A program made the translations under genes and the position numbers. The notes beneath the pieces are model-generated. The model saw only the letters and a program-made list of their open reading frames with translations. It was not told the origin of the DNA and did no database searches. This document shows, piece after piece, positions 11,401 through 23,997 of a stretch of 64,000 nucleotides of DNA. Source of the stretch: Amphimallon solstitiale (Eukaryota; Arthropoda; Insecta; Coleoptera; Scarabaeidae); the NCBI GenBank assembly GCA_963170755.1, contig OY720680.1, positions 66,675,294 to 66,739,293 on the forward strand, written 5' to 3'. How positions within the stretch are numbered: position 1 is the stretch's first letter; each line of letters opens with the position of its first letter.

Positions 11401-13835
11401 AAGACAATATACCTACAATAAAAAAAATAACTATAAATATGATTATATAAGTAATGATGTAAATTTCCATTTTTGTTCGTTAGTTTGGGTGCGGGGGGCG
11501 GGGGTAACCTGATAGTAGGTATCAGTATACTAATTTTAATGTATCGTTGGTTTAGTATTTTATAATCTACAAAGGAAATGAGTGTTAAACGCCAAACAGA
11601 TAAGTAGATAAAATTTAAAGTTCTTTTTTGATGGAGCGAGTAGCATTGGGATTTGGTTTACGTAAGGTTGTTAAACAAAAACACTAAAACACCTTTACTA
11701 CACTAAAGCACAAAAAACTAACTGAATAGACAACGCGGTTTTTAATCAGTGCTACTGAAGACGACAACATAGTTGTCGAAATACGTATTTACCCTTTTTG
11801 TGCTTTAGTGTGGTTAAAATGTTTTAGTGTTTTTGTTTAGTATCAAGCCACAGACAGCAATTTAGTTTCGTGAGGTTGTTAGGTGTTTTAAAACCCACGA
11901 ATCTGGAACAAACACCAATTAGTAATGTATTAATAAATATAAGCGTGAAAATATTTATCATTCTGTCCAAATAATTACAATAATATCGTAAAGGGCAAAA
12001 TGACTGTGTGTGATCCAGTATATTTAAATATTGAAAGTCAAAATATTTTATAGTGAAACAATGAGAGAAAGCAAAGACGAAGGGTTTCACATCTAACCAA
12101 AAGTAGTCACAGTAGATCTGTTAGAAGATTGCTACCAAATTAATTTTCAATATGGTTTTAATAAGAAAAATTGTTCCGTCAAACACACTTAAATAGTAAA
12201 ATATAAAATTACTACAAAGTTTTTATAACTAAAAAAATATCATTTTGTTAAAATAAATTATCAAATTAGGTAATATATGTACAATGATAGTGATATATGG
12301 GAAGTAAGGGTATTTTTATCATGCGTAGCACGTAACAAGTCTTCAGAGGCTTCAATAATGTTCATATTGCAACAAAATATTTTTCATCAAAATTAAGAAC
12401 ACATTACAATTGGGTGAAAAGATAATCCAATTACTAAGCACACTTCCGCACTAAGTGCTGGCTTGCTTGACTCTGTCGGCGTAACTTGGTACTCTCCAAG
12501 TTATAAGTATATGTATACACACGCGCAAAATGTGATGACGCATTTTCGATCTTAATTAATTAAGTTTAACGTATTCTACCACCGAAAATCCTATTTAAAA
12601 AGTAAACAAATATTGACAGTGGTGTTGAATGATGACGCGTTTTTGATATGCTCGAACTGGACGCATTTTTAAATTTGATAGGCGTACCTTATATACTTGT
12701 ACCATGGTAGTCTGTAGATGTTGATCTTACCTTACGCTAGGCCGGGTTTACTGCTGCGCTGTACCCTCACCCCGCCACTTTTTCGGGCGTTGCATGCCGC
12801 ATCATTGCTGCTATTTTTCTCGTAAGCAGTATTTTAGACAGTATCTATGAACAAGATTTGAAAGATATCGCTTAATGGGAAGTACCTTAAATTTATGATG
12901 ATCTATATGTTAGTGAGTGAGTGAGTACACAAAATTGTGATCTTTGGATTCTCGTATCTTAGAATCCATTGCACCTTGATAAATAAAATTTGAAATACTG
13001 CTATTTATTGGTAATTTTAACGCGTATGAAAAAATCAGATATGTAAATCAAATAGCCACTGAGAGATAGTCTACTGTACTTTTTTTATAAAAAAAAAAAC
13101 ACTTCCTCTACATATGATCTCTTTCACTATCTTTTACACGTTTAATATTAATGCTATAAGTCTATAGTACTTCACTTCATCCTTTTCTCTTGTAAACTGT
13201 GAACATATAATAAACTTTTAGTATTAAACCTAAAGTAAGAAATTTTCCCAAAAATTTAATTACGTAGATATTTTAGTTTGTTATAGAATGTTAATATGTT
13301 TAATGTTGGATAACATGAATATTATTATTATTATTGTTATAGTAAATGAGATATATTTTATATAACAATAACTAACTAATTTGCTTCAACGCTATACGCG
13401 CCTAAAGTTTTACTCGAATCTTTCCACTAACTTCAACGGAAAATAAAAATAGGTGATTCCCGTTTAATCCAAAGAGGGGGACCCCGATACGTGAGTGCCT
13501 GGCAGTAAAATTATTTCTAGGTGATTTTTAAAATAGCGATAAATGCTTTCGGTCGTTCAACTGCGCGGAGAGGGGATACAGGGGGAACCAAGGAAGAAGA
13601 AATTATATTCTGGGAGGAGATCATCATTATACTGCAAGGCAAGGGGAGATGGAGAGGATGAAATGCATTCTCATCAGAATAAATAAAAAGCGCCCACACA
13701 CTTTCGACATTTAAACACATTCATTTACCTACAATAATTAGTAAATGAGAGATCGGATAATGTATAATGTTTTTATCTGTAACAAACATACGAATGTATA
13801 AACTGTAATAAATTTGCATTTCTCTTCAGCCTTTA
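11401..13835. other. No recognisable gene
   Basis: Apart from the foldback repeat at 11,672-11,839, no gene was recognised. A C-rich patch near 12,740-12,800 and a GAGGGGGACCCCG motif at 13,475 stand out from the AT-rich background but have no partner repeats. Confidence 0.4.
11672..11839. repeat. 168-bp foldback element (MITE-like)
   Basis: Two 45-nt arms (11,672-11,716 and 11,795-11,839) are inverted complements at about 41 of 45 positions. They enclose a 78-nt centre holding GACAACATAGTTGTC, itself a hairpin, followed by GAAATACGTAT. No protein could be encoded. No clear target duplication is visible; the similar motif CGT(A/G)AGGTTGTTA lies on each side (11,661 and 11,871), which may be chance. 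Confidence 0.6.
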
Positions 13836-13839
13836 TATA

Positions 13840-14021
13840 TGTCGCAGGATAATAGTCATTTTAGGCAAATAGCTTTTGCCCAGGCAAATGATATCTGCCT
13901 TGGCAAATAGCTCCATATCATTTATTTCTGCTCAAAAGCTATTTTCCTAAGCAAATGGTATCTGCCAGCTGGGTTTTTAGGCAAAAAGATTCACAATAAG
14001 ATAAATGTCGTAGGCGAATAG
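13840..14021 (+). repeat. Left inverted repeat of the Ginger element
   Basis: Matches the reverse complement of 16,155-16,336 over its whole length with few differences. It holds five spaced variants of AGGCAAATAG/AGGCAAATGG in the same orientation, so it is both a terminus and an array of short repeats likely to be bound by the transposase. Confidence 0.85.
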
Positions 14022-14216
14022 ACTTCTTCTCTTAAAACGAAATAAACAATAAAATAAACACAAGTAAACCAGGGAAATTGTATTTTTATCCCTATTAAGT
14101 TGCAATACAACGTAGAAATTTAAAAAAGAAGACATCTTCTCTTAAAACGAAATAAACACAAGTAAACCAGGGAGATTGTATTTTTGGACAAAAGAAGCTG
14201 TCAATTGGACAATTTA

Positions 14217-15957
14217 TTTTGGCAGGTATTGCTGGAATGGCATCTACTGTTGCACAAATTTCCAGTCTTGAAACAGGCACATCGTTTAGTATGGCACTGG
14301 GTTTTTGAAGGCCTAGATTGGCATTTTGAAAATCCTTGACCCGAAAACATGGCGCAGGCTTCTCTTAAAGAAATAAAGCAATCTTGTGGAATATCATCAT
14401 AAGTAAAACCAATTGACCAAACAGGTGTTATGTCACTCCTAGTCAGCCAGTTTTTTAAAATACCACTTTTGGTGCCAATACGGTAAACATCATTTTTCTT
14501 TTCAATTATAATTCCTTCTACATTTTTTTTATCTAATGGTCCTCTGTCAAACTTTCAAATAGGTATAGTTACAAATTTACCTGTTTCTATCTCTCCAAAG
14601 ATGGTTTTGCTCCTTTTTCTCATTACTTCTGCGCCTTTGGCTTGTCCTTCATAGGATTTCTTCCAATTAATTCTAATATTTTCCTCATTGATGCAGAGTC
14701 TGCAAATAACTTGGCTTCCAAATCCTTCATCGTTTTCAGAAGTAACACCACAAATTACGTGCACTGTTTTATTGCACTTTGAACAAGCGTGAGCGCCTGT
14801 ACTTTCGTTGCCGCAAACACCGCAATATATTATGCCACCGAGACTTGTGTTACAGTCATCACCAGTTCCTAAACCATCTGCCGTAATGGGCTCTGTCACC
14901 GTAGGAATATTCTCAATGGTTTCTCCTACGTACGTCTCAATTTGAGAATCAGCAACCTATACTATATTTGCTTCTCCTGAATTTTCTTCTTGATGAGGGT
15001 TCTCAACTTTAGAATTGTCAGGACTTTCTGCCGATACTGCAACACTGCCATCATGTGATAAACATTCTCTGCTACTCTCACCTTCGTTTATGTTTACGCT
15101 TTCTAACTTCTCTTCGGTCTGTATTTTATCAATAACATCTTATGGCAGATTTGTAGAGCGTAAACCTATTTTCGAATCTGCACCATATAGACTTTTGTAA
15201 GGTGATCTACCAATAATACGATGATATGATGTATTTTTTAACCATTGCACAAAGTAACACCCGATCGACCAACGAGAAGTTTTATTTTCTTCCATTCATA
15301 TTCTTAACATTTATTCAACATCTTGGTTTGCCCTTTCAACGGACCCTTGGCTTTGAGAGTGCCTAGGACTTCCATGTACGATTCTGCATTCTGGCCATAA
15401 CAAAACCAATTCTTTTATTACTTCGGCTGTAAACTCCCGTCCATTATCACTCTGCAGGATCACTGGTACACCTTGCTCGAGAAAAATTTTCAGTAATTCG
15501 TTGGCTACTTCCGCAGCCCTCTTTGTTTGTAATGGTCTCAAATATAAAAATTTTGTGGAATGGTCTTGGTAGTTTAATAGCCATTTATATTTACCACCTG
15601 ACAGGATTGAGAGTCAATTAAGTCAACTTGTCCTCTTTAATTGAAATCTCTTGATGTTATCGGTTTTACAACCAAACCAATTATGAAGCATTTTGTCCCT
15701 TTCCCCGTGTCCTGTCTCTTTGTGTTGTTCGTCAATTTTATCAAAAAATTCTTCAATTGGTGTAACATAAATAAGGTCGTCGTTAACAGATTTTGCTTTC
15801 CGAATAACTTTTGATAAGTTTTGCCATAATATTTTTCTTTTGCTGAGAGAGCCTGAGTATTATTCTGAACTTGTTTTGAACGAAAACTTTTTAAAATCGC
15901 ACTAATTTCATTGGTTCGTCCACGGCTTTGTAATTGTTGTTTGTTCATACTTTGCAT
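14217..15957 (-). pseudogene. Ginger transposase relic (integrase-like, KRBA2-related)
   Basis: An integrase-type protein. The N-terminal zinc-binding region is recognisable across frames near 15,700-15,760 (an HKETGHG segment). The catalytic core follows: NYQDHSTKF with the first D, LQSDNGREF with the second, and QGSVERAN with the E, 36 residues after the second D. A Cys-rich finger CGVCGNESTGAHACSKC lies at about 14,780-14,830, and a Cys/His-rich tail (RCACFKTGNLCNSRCHSS) ends at a stop near 14,217. From 15,541 to 14,218 one frame holds throughout but with about five stop codons; the N-terminal third is frameshifted. The domain order matches the group that gave rise to vertebrate KRBA2. Inactive. 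Confidence 0.85.
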
Positions 15958-16154
15958 TCAGCCTTAAATAAAATTCATCTTTATCTACCATGGTGTTAGT
16001 ATTAACTTAGATGTTATAGGTAGAAAACTGCTAAATGAAGAACCGAAGCACATAAACATTAGGTAAATACGGATAAACATAACTTCAGATAAAAATTAAA
16101 AACCCATTTGCCTAAAAAAATTTTGTTGGCAAATACTATTTGCCTAAAATAACT

Positions 16155-16336
16155 ATTCGCCCACGACATTTGTCTTGTTGTGAATCTATTTGTCTAAAAA
16201 CCCAGCTGGCAGATACCATTTGCCTAGGAAAATAGCTTTTGAGCAGAAATAAATGATATGGAGCTATTTGCCAAGGCAGATATCATTTGCCTATAGGCAA
16301 GAGCTATTTGCCGAAAATGACTATTAGCCTGCGACA
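16155..16336 (-). repeat. Right inverted repeat of the Ginger element
   Basis: Mirror of 13,840-14,021. Additional CATTTGCCTA copies lie just inside it at 16,108-16,150, so the subterminal repeat array is longer on this, the promoter-proximal, side. Confidence 0.85.
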
Positions 16337-16340
16337 TATA

Positions 16341-17072
16341 TACTGCTAGGAAAGATATAGAAGCACGAAAAAATTTCTTAAAAATAATTGTTTAGCCAAA
16401 AATTGGAACTCCCCATCACGTATGGAGTTACCAAAAACACTGTAAAATTTTACAAAACATTTATGCCGAATGAAAGTTCAGACTATATCCAATGGAAAGC
16501 AAAAATCGATTTTACCTGAGATTTCGAGGTCATATCCAAACCCCTAAGAGGATAAAAGCAGTTAAAACTTAATTTGGAAGAACTTTTATAAAAAAATCTG
16601 AATGCACAAAGTCGTGTGGTGTCCACACTACATTTTCTACAGTGTTTTGGATGTTGATTACTGGAAAATATATTTAAAATTTCCACCATATATAGATTTA
16701 TCACCAATCGCAGGTTCAATTTTTATTTTTTTAAGATCTAAGTGACATTATATGTGTAAACTTATCAAATAAATTCATAGATTTTAAATAATTTCGTACA
16801 TGTGCTATTCAAAAAAGAATAAGGTATTGTTTATGAAGGACTCTCACCAAACCCGTAACTTTCGATTAAATAAAGCAGCAATTCTCTGAATAATTTTGAA
16901 TCATGAAAATATAGAAGTCCAGTCACATTATTTCCCGAAAAATACATTTTCTCCTCATACAAAAGGATGGCGCAAAATGACTTTTATTGTTTGAAAACTT
17001 CGTAACTTTTTCATTTCAACATTCTTTCAATTTTTTGTTTCAAATTGTTGTAAACAAGACTTCTAGAATTTA
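16341..17072. other. No gene; contains a family A end fragment
   Basis: Nothing coding was recognised. At 16,606-16,636 a fragment with GTCGTGTGGTGTCCACAC is a family A terminus in reverse orientation without the rest of the repeat. Confidence 0.5.
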
Positions 17073-17350
17073 ACATGGAGATATACACAACAGAACAACG
17101 AGCAAAAATCATCGAATTTTATTCTGAAAACCAACGGTTAATTGTTTTGCAGCGTGCATATCGTCGATATTCCACAGTGCCAACAAACTATCGTACGGTT
17201 GCAAATTTTCCCTAAGGAGGGTCAGTAAATAACTTCCGCAATACAGGAAATTTCCAACGTGTACTGGAAAGCGTACATAGTCCAGCAACTTCAACAAGGA
17301 GTCGCTTGGTTCAACTCCGGCTATCGTGACACAAGTTGTTGCGTGCTTTT
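17073..17350 (+). pseudogene. Mariner-like transposase relic, N-terminal half (DUF4817 HTH)
   Basis: The frame starts MEIYTTEQRAKIIEFY at 17,073 and continues QRAYRRYSTVPTNYRTV, the helix-turn-helix region called DUF4817 that opens a large group of insect Tc1/mariner-related transposases. A stop follows NFP, then NNFRNTGNFQRV and SPATSTRSRLVQLRLS continue the second helix-turn-helix. Similarity ends around 17,350. The catalytic half resumes at 19,441, so this is the left part of one gene split by about 2.1 kb. Confidence 0.75.
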
Positions 17351-19440
17351 GGCACTTCTGACTAACTTCATTTCAAAATATTAAATAATATCTGTTTACT
17401 TAACCTAGCAATTATTAAATTACTTAAGAATTCCAAATTAATTATAATATCATTCTTTTGGCTCATACTGTATACTATTTATTATTTTCAATACACAAAA
17501 TATATTCAAAACTTAAATATGTATTGCAATTCTACAGCTAAGCTTGTTTAACCTTCTTGAATAAACAGTTCTTTATATTTTTTCAACTACGTATCAATTT
17601 CTGTTAAAATAACTTCTACATCTAACATTTCTTAAAAATAACATCTGAATAACAACATTTATAATCTAAAGTAAAATTCTTCTTATAAAGCAAATATTAG
17701 AGTCACGTACAACAATTTTCTTAGATACCCTTTTGTATGACAACGATAACTAAAAGGTTCGGCGTCACGAATATGCATGTTTTTATCAATAGTCCTTTAT
17801 CTGAAATTTCGTGAAGACCGAATAGTTGAATACTTCTATTACATCGTATGCGTCGTGTGCAAAAATTCCTTCTTGGAAAAGTCGAGAACCTTCTAGAATC
17901 CAAAAACAGGCGTGTTTCACCCCTCTCCAACAGTACGAATAAAAAGGCAAGATCGCTTAAAAATTATTATTAATTATTGTTATCCGCCAAGTGACTGTAG
18001 ACACATCGAAGTAATTTTATATAGACCCTTGCTGGTCGATGGCTATCTAATGGTTGACGCATGATCTGGCAGTAATTTTAAATGTTAAGATTGTTATCAC
18101 AGTGTACGTAAAATAGCCGTGTCAAAAGCTAGTCGAGTGACGATTTAACGTACGTAGTGAGTGCAAAATTATCTAACGATCGTTAGCCCAACCTGAAAGA
18201 AGTCTTGGCAGATCCAGATGATGTACCTTATGGGGATTTGAAACGGTCTTAACACTGAACCCTTGCCGTCGGATACCGACTTTCGTCAAACTAAGAGGGA
18301 AAACATCTACCCCGCAGAAGTCATCGACCGTCGCATCGTGTCTGCACACATCAAGGTAAATTACCGTATTAATTAGGTCTCAGAGCGGCTTGGAAATTAT
18401 TGTACCGTCGTTATAATAAATCTACGGCCATTGCTTCTAGTTTTGTAACAATAAAACTGTAATATTTAGTCCGTCGGATAACTTTTAAGATGGGATTAAT
18501 CTGTATCTTTCTGTTCACGTTGTTGTTTGAATCATTACACTACTGTAAACAATAGTATTAATCTGAAATTTCGAGTTCATTGTTAGAATCTTTGTACTAT
18601 TGCCTATGTTATCGTAACATTAAGTTAATCTTTTAAAAGTTCCAGTACGAATTATTCACTTTGTCAAATTCATACATACATTAGTTGTTGCATTTTGTTC
18701 AAAAGTTAATATCCGATTTTAATTTACCATTTGTATTTGCAACCAAGATATTCTCATATGTTATTTGTGTTCATCTTTGTGTAACCACCATTTATTTTAT
18801 CTGGCCAGAGTATTAAGTTAGGGATTGTTTAATCTAATGTAAAATATGGAAGTGAAACATCAATGTATTGGTGTTAAATGTGTATTGTACTTTGCTTTAA
18901 ATTGTCTTAGGTAATAAATATTGTTAAGTTTACGACACTTGTGTTTTAAATCAATTACTCCTCGTTCCTAGTGGTAATTCATAAGCTTAGTGAAAATTTC
19001 TTACTTTCTTTCACTGACATATCTAGAGCCACGATATGCTAATTCTAGTGATAATAAAAGTTGAATCAGTAAGTGGCGCTCATTAATTCCTTCGTAAAAA
19101 ATCACAAGATCATTCAGGAAAGTAATTAGCTATCGAAAAGAATCAACACCGGTTACCTGAGGAACTTCTTTACAAAATTACAACTTATAAGATTAAGGTA
19201 GGTGAGTTTTGTCATTAAATTAAATATACGCATTTATTCACTCTTTGTTAATTCAATTATTAGTGGTATAAATTCAATTACAATAATAAATATTGAACGA
19301 CCCTGGGATTACTGGATGCGGACTGTGCTACTGGGCGAATTACTCTGTTCTTGCATCCAGTACAGTTGCTAATTGCTAAATGTTTAATTAATCAAATCCT
19401 TTACCTAGTTATCATATGAAACAATTCGGTATAGCAATTA
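17351..19440. other. 2.1-kb insertion of unknown identity inside a transposase relic
   Basis: This stretch separates two halves of one mariner-like transposase, so it must be an insertion. It has no long open frame and no obvious inverted or direct terminal repeats. A more complex segment at 18,120-18,360 ends CACATCAAGGTAAAT, which resembles an exon end with a splice donor, but no coding frame was recognised. It might be a non-coding retroelement part. Confidence 0.4.
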
Positions 19441-20163
19441 ATTAGCAACAAAGTTCTCATAGAAAGTCCAGCTTGTGCAAGAATCGAAGCCAACATATTA
19501 CGCGCAATGATTGGATTTTGTCATTTCGTTGCTAGGAAAACAAGACCAGAATCACGATTGCATCCACAATTTGATAATAAGTGATGAAGCTCATTTCCAA
19601 TTAATGGTTTTGCTAACAAGCAAAACTGCAGCATATTGGCTACGGAGATTCCAAAAGCAGTTCATCAGCGGCAATTACACCCAGTCTGGTGTACTGTTTA
19701 GTGAGGTATATCGCTCGAAAGGATCTTTTCCTCATATTTTTCTTTCAAAAATGAGGCCTGTAATGCAGTTACCATCAATGATGCTCAGTATCGACCAATG
19801 ATGAAAACTCGTTGAAGCCAGCTGTGGAAAACCATCCACAACTGTGCTTACAACAAGCTGGAGCCACAGCACATACTGCAAGCGAAACAATGGCTTTATA
19901 ACAGGCATCTTTGACGAATGCATTATTTCACGCAATAGTGACTTCAATTGGCCACCGCGTTAACTGCACTTAACCGCTCCCGACTGTTTTCTTGGACGTA
20001 TTTAAGTGTACGTCAATAAGCCAGCGACCATCCCCAACTGAAAACAATATTCCAATTAAATTCGTGCAATAACACCTGAATTTTTGCGGAAAGTCATGAA
20101 AAATGCGTTGGAAATGGTCAAGGAATGTGTCAAGCAGAAAATGGTCGACCTTTGCGAGATGTA
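19441..20163 (+). pseudogene. Mariner-like transposase relic, catalytic half
   Basis: Continues the protein begun at 17,073. KVQLVQESKP is followed by LIISDEAHFQLNG with the first catalytic D. Then NKQNCRYW, LHPVWCTVWCGIS and RIISRNSDFNWPPRS appear in alternating frames. The second catalytic region (usually HDGA/QDGA) is too worn to identify. The PPRS segment lacks the usual D-L-x-P continuation. The frame then breaks up until about 20,163, where CNVS-type C-terminal remnants end. Several frameshifts and stops make it non-functional. Confidence 0.7.
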
Positions 20164-20250
20164 ATGTTTCACGTCTTGTTCAATAAAATTCCTCTTAGGT
20201 ACTACACTATATTTTTCTAATATGTATTTATTTAGCTCTAAACTAAAAAA

Positions 20251-21009
20251 ATGAGGTGTGGCCACCACACGACTTTCTTATACGTATGAAAGTGTTACTT
20301 CCGGTCCGAATTTTGAAATTTCATTTATACAAAAAATATTCCAAATCCAACTCTAAATACTTTTGTACTCTTCATAAATATATATAGAATGCATAATTTA
20401 CGACATATTTGTAAAAAATCGCTATTCGATAAGAGTAAAAGTGGTACTTCCGGTCTGAATTTTGAAATTTTTTTTATACAAAAGATATTTAAAAGTATGC
20501 TCTAAATACTTTTATACTCGTAATGTACCTGCCTAGAAAGCATGACTTACGAGATATTCGCAAAAAAACTGATTTTCAATAAGAGTAAAAGACCTACTTC
20601 CGGTAGGAATTTCGAAAAACTTTATTAAAACAATTTTTCTCAAATTTAATTTTGAGTACATTTGAATTCTTTATAAATTTGTTTAAACTTAGTAATTGAC
20701 GAAATATTTGCAAAATTCGATTTTTTCACTGAAGTAAACTACTACTTCCGGTCTGCCGATTTTGCTCAAAATCTAATCAGTTCTCAAGAGGGAGATTATA
20801 TTCGTAAATACAAAATTTGGAATTGATATCTACAGCGGTTTGACCGCTATCGTGGTCACACACACACAGACAGACACACAGACACACAGACATTTTTTAA
20901 AAATCACTTTTTTGGTATCAGGGGACCTCAAAACGTGGACATCTGCAAAAATCTCGAGGTCGAGAATTTTCATCATCACAATACTTCCTTATACTACGTA
21001 TAAGAAAGT
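20251..21009 (+). repeat. Family A copy 4 (full length)
   Basis: Full-length copy with ATGAGGTGTGG start, TACGTATAAGAAAGT end and all modules. The microsatellite (20,859-20,892) is short, a mix of CA and CAGA units. It is highly similar to copy 2 and to the copy at 35,652, suggesting recent spread. It sits after an A-run at the edge of the mariner relic. Confidence 0.88.
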
Positions 21010-23997
21010 AAAAATGACAAATTTATCATCATCATTTTACGCTACCTATATAAAAATATGACTAGCAAATGCATCATTATCAGGTCAATCTACCTGCATT
21101 TCAGAAATTATTCACATGCAACATCTTCGACATTCACTACCCAATATAAACCATGCCAATGTCTATTCAAATCTTTCCGATTTCATAATCCAGTACTTCA
21201 CAATAATACCTATTCGTCTCAATGGTCTTCTCTGAAATTAATCCTATTTTGTGAACTTAATTTATCATGAATCTCCCGGCAATGTAAGCATTTATTCGCG
21301 AATTAAAGCCGTCATCTCATAATCATTCTTATTGTAAGAATGACACGATTTCTTATTGTAGCTACACTGTGCAATCGATTCTGTCGTTGTATTTTACATC
21401 TTCTCAGACCTTGGTTTCATCTCCTGGAATATGTTCAACAGCGTATCTATAATACTTGTCGCATATTCGTCTGAAGCATTGCGATGCCTCCGTAGAGCTC
21501 ATTAACGTTCAAGTAACGCAATTATCTTCCTAGAAAAGCTAAAGACATTCTGATATGAATTCAATGCAGAATGTAGCCACTATTGCAAAGTAAAATAATG
21601 AGGTGTCGCTAATCTTCTTATATGTATGAGCGTTTTAAATTATACATATTTAATATGAGTTTCAGGAGGAAAACTTATTCTTTATAAAAAATGTTGGTTG
21701 TATCGAAACTCCTTTTGGTAAATAAAAGAAAAACCAGAAATCATGTTACGCCCTCCCAAAAATTTAAATTAAATTTAATGTAAAAACCAATCAAAGGCGC
21801 AGAAAAATGCCATCGTTTGGAAATTACAAATTATTCATCCTTTCGACACTGTCAGTAATAAGTATTGGCCAAATTAAAATAATTGTAACGCCTCTTAATA
21901 GGCCAGCAAAGTTTCGAAGAATTTATGCTTACATCTTCAAGGATACCTTACCTGTCACTACCTTTGCGTACAGATGATAAATATGGTGAAAGGAACTGCA
22001 CTCCATCTCAATCGTTTTTGTGGGTCGTTGATTTACACAAAATCTAAGTTGGATGAATATACGGAGGCCATCGCCTTGTGAATCATTCCCTTCCCCAAAA
22101 TGATCTTTGATCCGGGAGAAAAATCAGTAAAGTATTTATTGGAAGCGAAAGATAAGAAGAAAACCCACAGTTCAAAACAATAAAAATATTTATTAAGTGG
22201 TCTACTGGATCAAGTATACTTATGTCTCACATTCCAGTAAATGATAAAAGTAAATACAGAATTAAGTAAGGAAAAGAAATTCGTATTCAACCTGAAGAGT
22301 TGAATCAGATATTCAAGACAATGGATATTAAAGATCAATGAGCTAGGCAAAATAAATCAATTAAATTAAAGTAAATTAACTTCACCCTGTATAGTACAAG
22401 ATACAGATATGGGGGTGTGAAATCAGTTTATAACTACAAAGAAAATTATCAATAATAACAGGCCAATAATAGCTTCGAGATCTCAAGGCCTTACACGAAC
22501 AATAACATATAGTGACCTATCGGTTCACCTTTATCCGTTAAAAGTAAGCTAACACAAAGTGAAAACCTTTAAAACTAGTTGAAAATATGATACATTATGA
22601 CAAAGTTAATTTAATACAATATAAGTCGTAATAGTGTCGACTTCGACAACAGCGATGGAATGGCCACTCATAAGCAAGAATTAAATGGTATTCGAGTGGT
22701 CTCTGTATATAAATGATACTATTAATGTAGTTATGTCTAACGTTAATACTAAATTTAAGAGAAACTGTTGACAGACAATAAATTCGATTGTGCAAAACTA
22801 CATCTAACAAATTCTTCTAATTATCTGAGCACAAAATAAACATTTAGCTGAATTAAAAAGGAACTACAGTCTTTTAAAACAGATTTTCCAAATTATCGCT
22901 AAATTTACGAAGATTCACCCAAATTACAAATAAATGAACGATAAACTGGTTACCTCACAATTAGCACAAAAATACAAAACAGGAACAGCAAATTCCAAGA
23001 TTCCTACAAATGGCGGCGCCTCCAAATGTAAAAAGGCGGTTCACGTGATCGTGTAGAACAATGGAATATTTAAAATGATACAACTGCAGGAAAAATATCG
23101 GAGCCCTAATTAGAATCCAAGTTTAATGTTCCAGGGTTTAGTGATCGTAACTAGAAGCTAACGAGAGAGAACGTCATGAATAGATACTAATTTCACAGGA
23201 AAAAAGACTACGTAGAATAACTTACCAGAATTAAATCTACCAATCGCACCCGATGATCCGACAAGACGTCGAAATAAATATCTAATGGAGGTTTAATAAT
23301 CTTTGCAGTACATTCGCCTGTAAGTGTAATTAATAAAGGATAACGGTAATTTACCCCAAAATAAAAGATAAAGCGAATGTGATCTTTAAGACTGCTTTTT
23401 ATCAAGCATAACAAGCTTAACAACGATAATATGCAAATGAAAGAGAAAACGTCTAATTCTAATTAACTTCCACTAAAGACAAACAACGCCAGACGGACAT
23501 AACAAGAACTAACAATTTAACCGGAAATTAAAAGTTTATCCAAGCCATGTTTTCACAAGCAAAAGAAGCTCAATAATTACTAGGGAAGAAAGGGAAAAAT
23601 AAAAGAAAATTCGCTCTCAAAACAAAAGTAAAGATATTTAATAAAGATTAAATTCTCACTAAGCCTAGCGCAATTAAAGTTGCATTTAAGATCAGTTGAC
23701 TATGATTCGCTGTAACAGGCCCGCGAAGTAGAGATCTATTTTCTACCCTATATGTCTATTATACGTTAAAACCGTGCTCGCCAGAAGATGGTGGGACAAC
23801 TCAATAAATTAGAATTTAAACTAATTCATATTTAAATTATAAATTCGTTACTACTAAATATAAAAACGTTATAGATAAAAATAATTCAAAGCGAAAATTA
23901 CTAACGTCAAACGACAGAAAACAATAACAATAAGCCTACAAAAATAAATAAAAGAAACAAAATTCCGGAATATACAGAACTGTCCAAAATTAACGTA
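21010..23997. other. No recognisable gene; one family A end fragment
   Basis: At 21,596-21,640 AATGAGGTGTCG and CTTCTTATATGTATGA mark a diverged family A terminus. The remainder has only short frames without known domains. A CpG-containing patch TGGCGGCGCCTCC lies at 23,012-23,024. No function can be assigned. Confidence 0.45.

Larger units (their letters stand above)
13840..16336 (-). mobile_element. Ginger-type DNA transposon, degenerate
   Basis: The element starts TGTCGCAGG and ends CCTGCGACA, fitting the TGTNR...YNACA termini described for Ginger transposons, and is flanked by the 4-bp duplication TATA (13,836-13,839 and 16,337-16,340). Inverted repeats are about 182 bp (13,840-14,021 and 16,155-16,336) with high identity. 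They contain several GGCAAATAG-like motifs, candidate transposase-binding sites. The single gene runs on the minus strand. Near the 3' end a segment of about 110 bp with AAACCAGGGA is duplicated (14,020-14,190). Total length is 2,497 bp, shorter than an intact autonomous element. Confidence 0.85.

Noticed and set aside
11672..11839. Hammerhead ribozyme in the foldback element
   Set aside because: CTGAAGA, stem II and GAAA are there, but an extra C precedes stem II and stem I cannot form beyond two pairs, so it fails the strict motif.
18120..18370. Host-gene first exon ending in a splice donor
   Set aside because: A donor-like CAAGGTAAAT is visible, but no start codon with a convincing frame, no acceptor partner and no recognised protein; it lies inside an insertion in a transposase relic.
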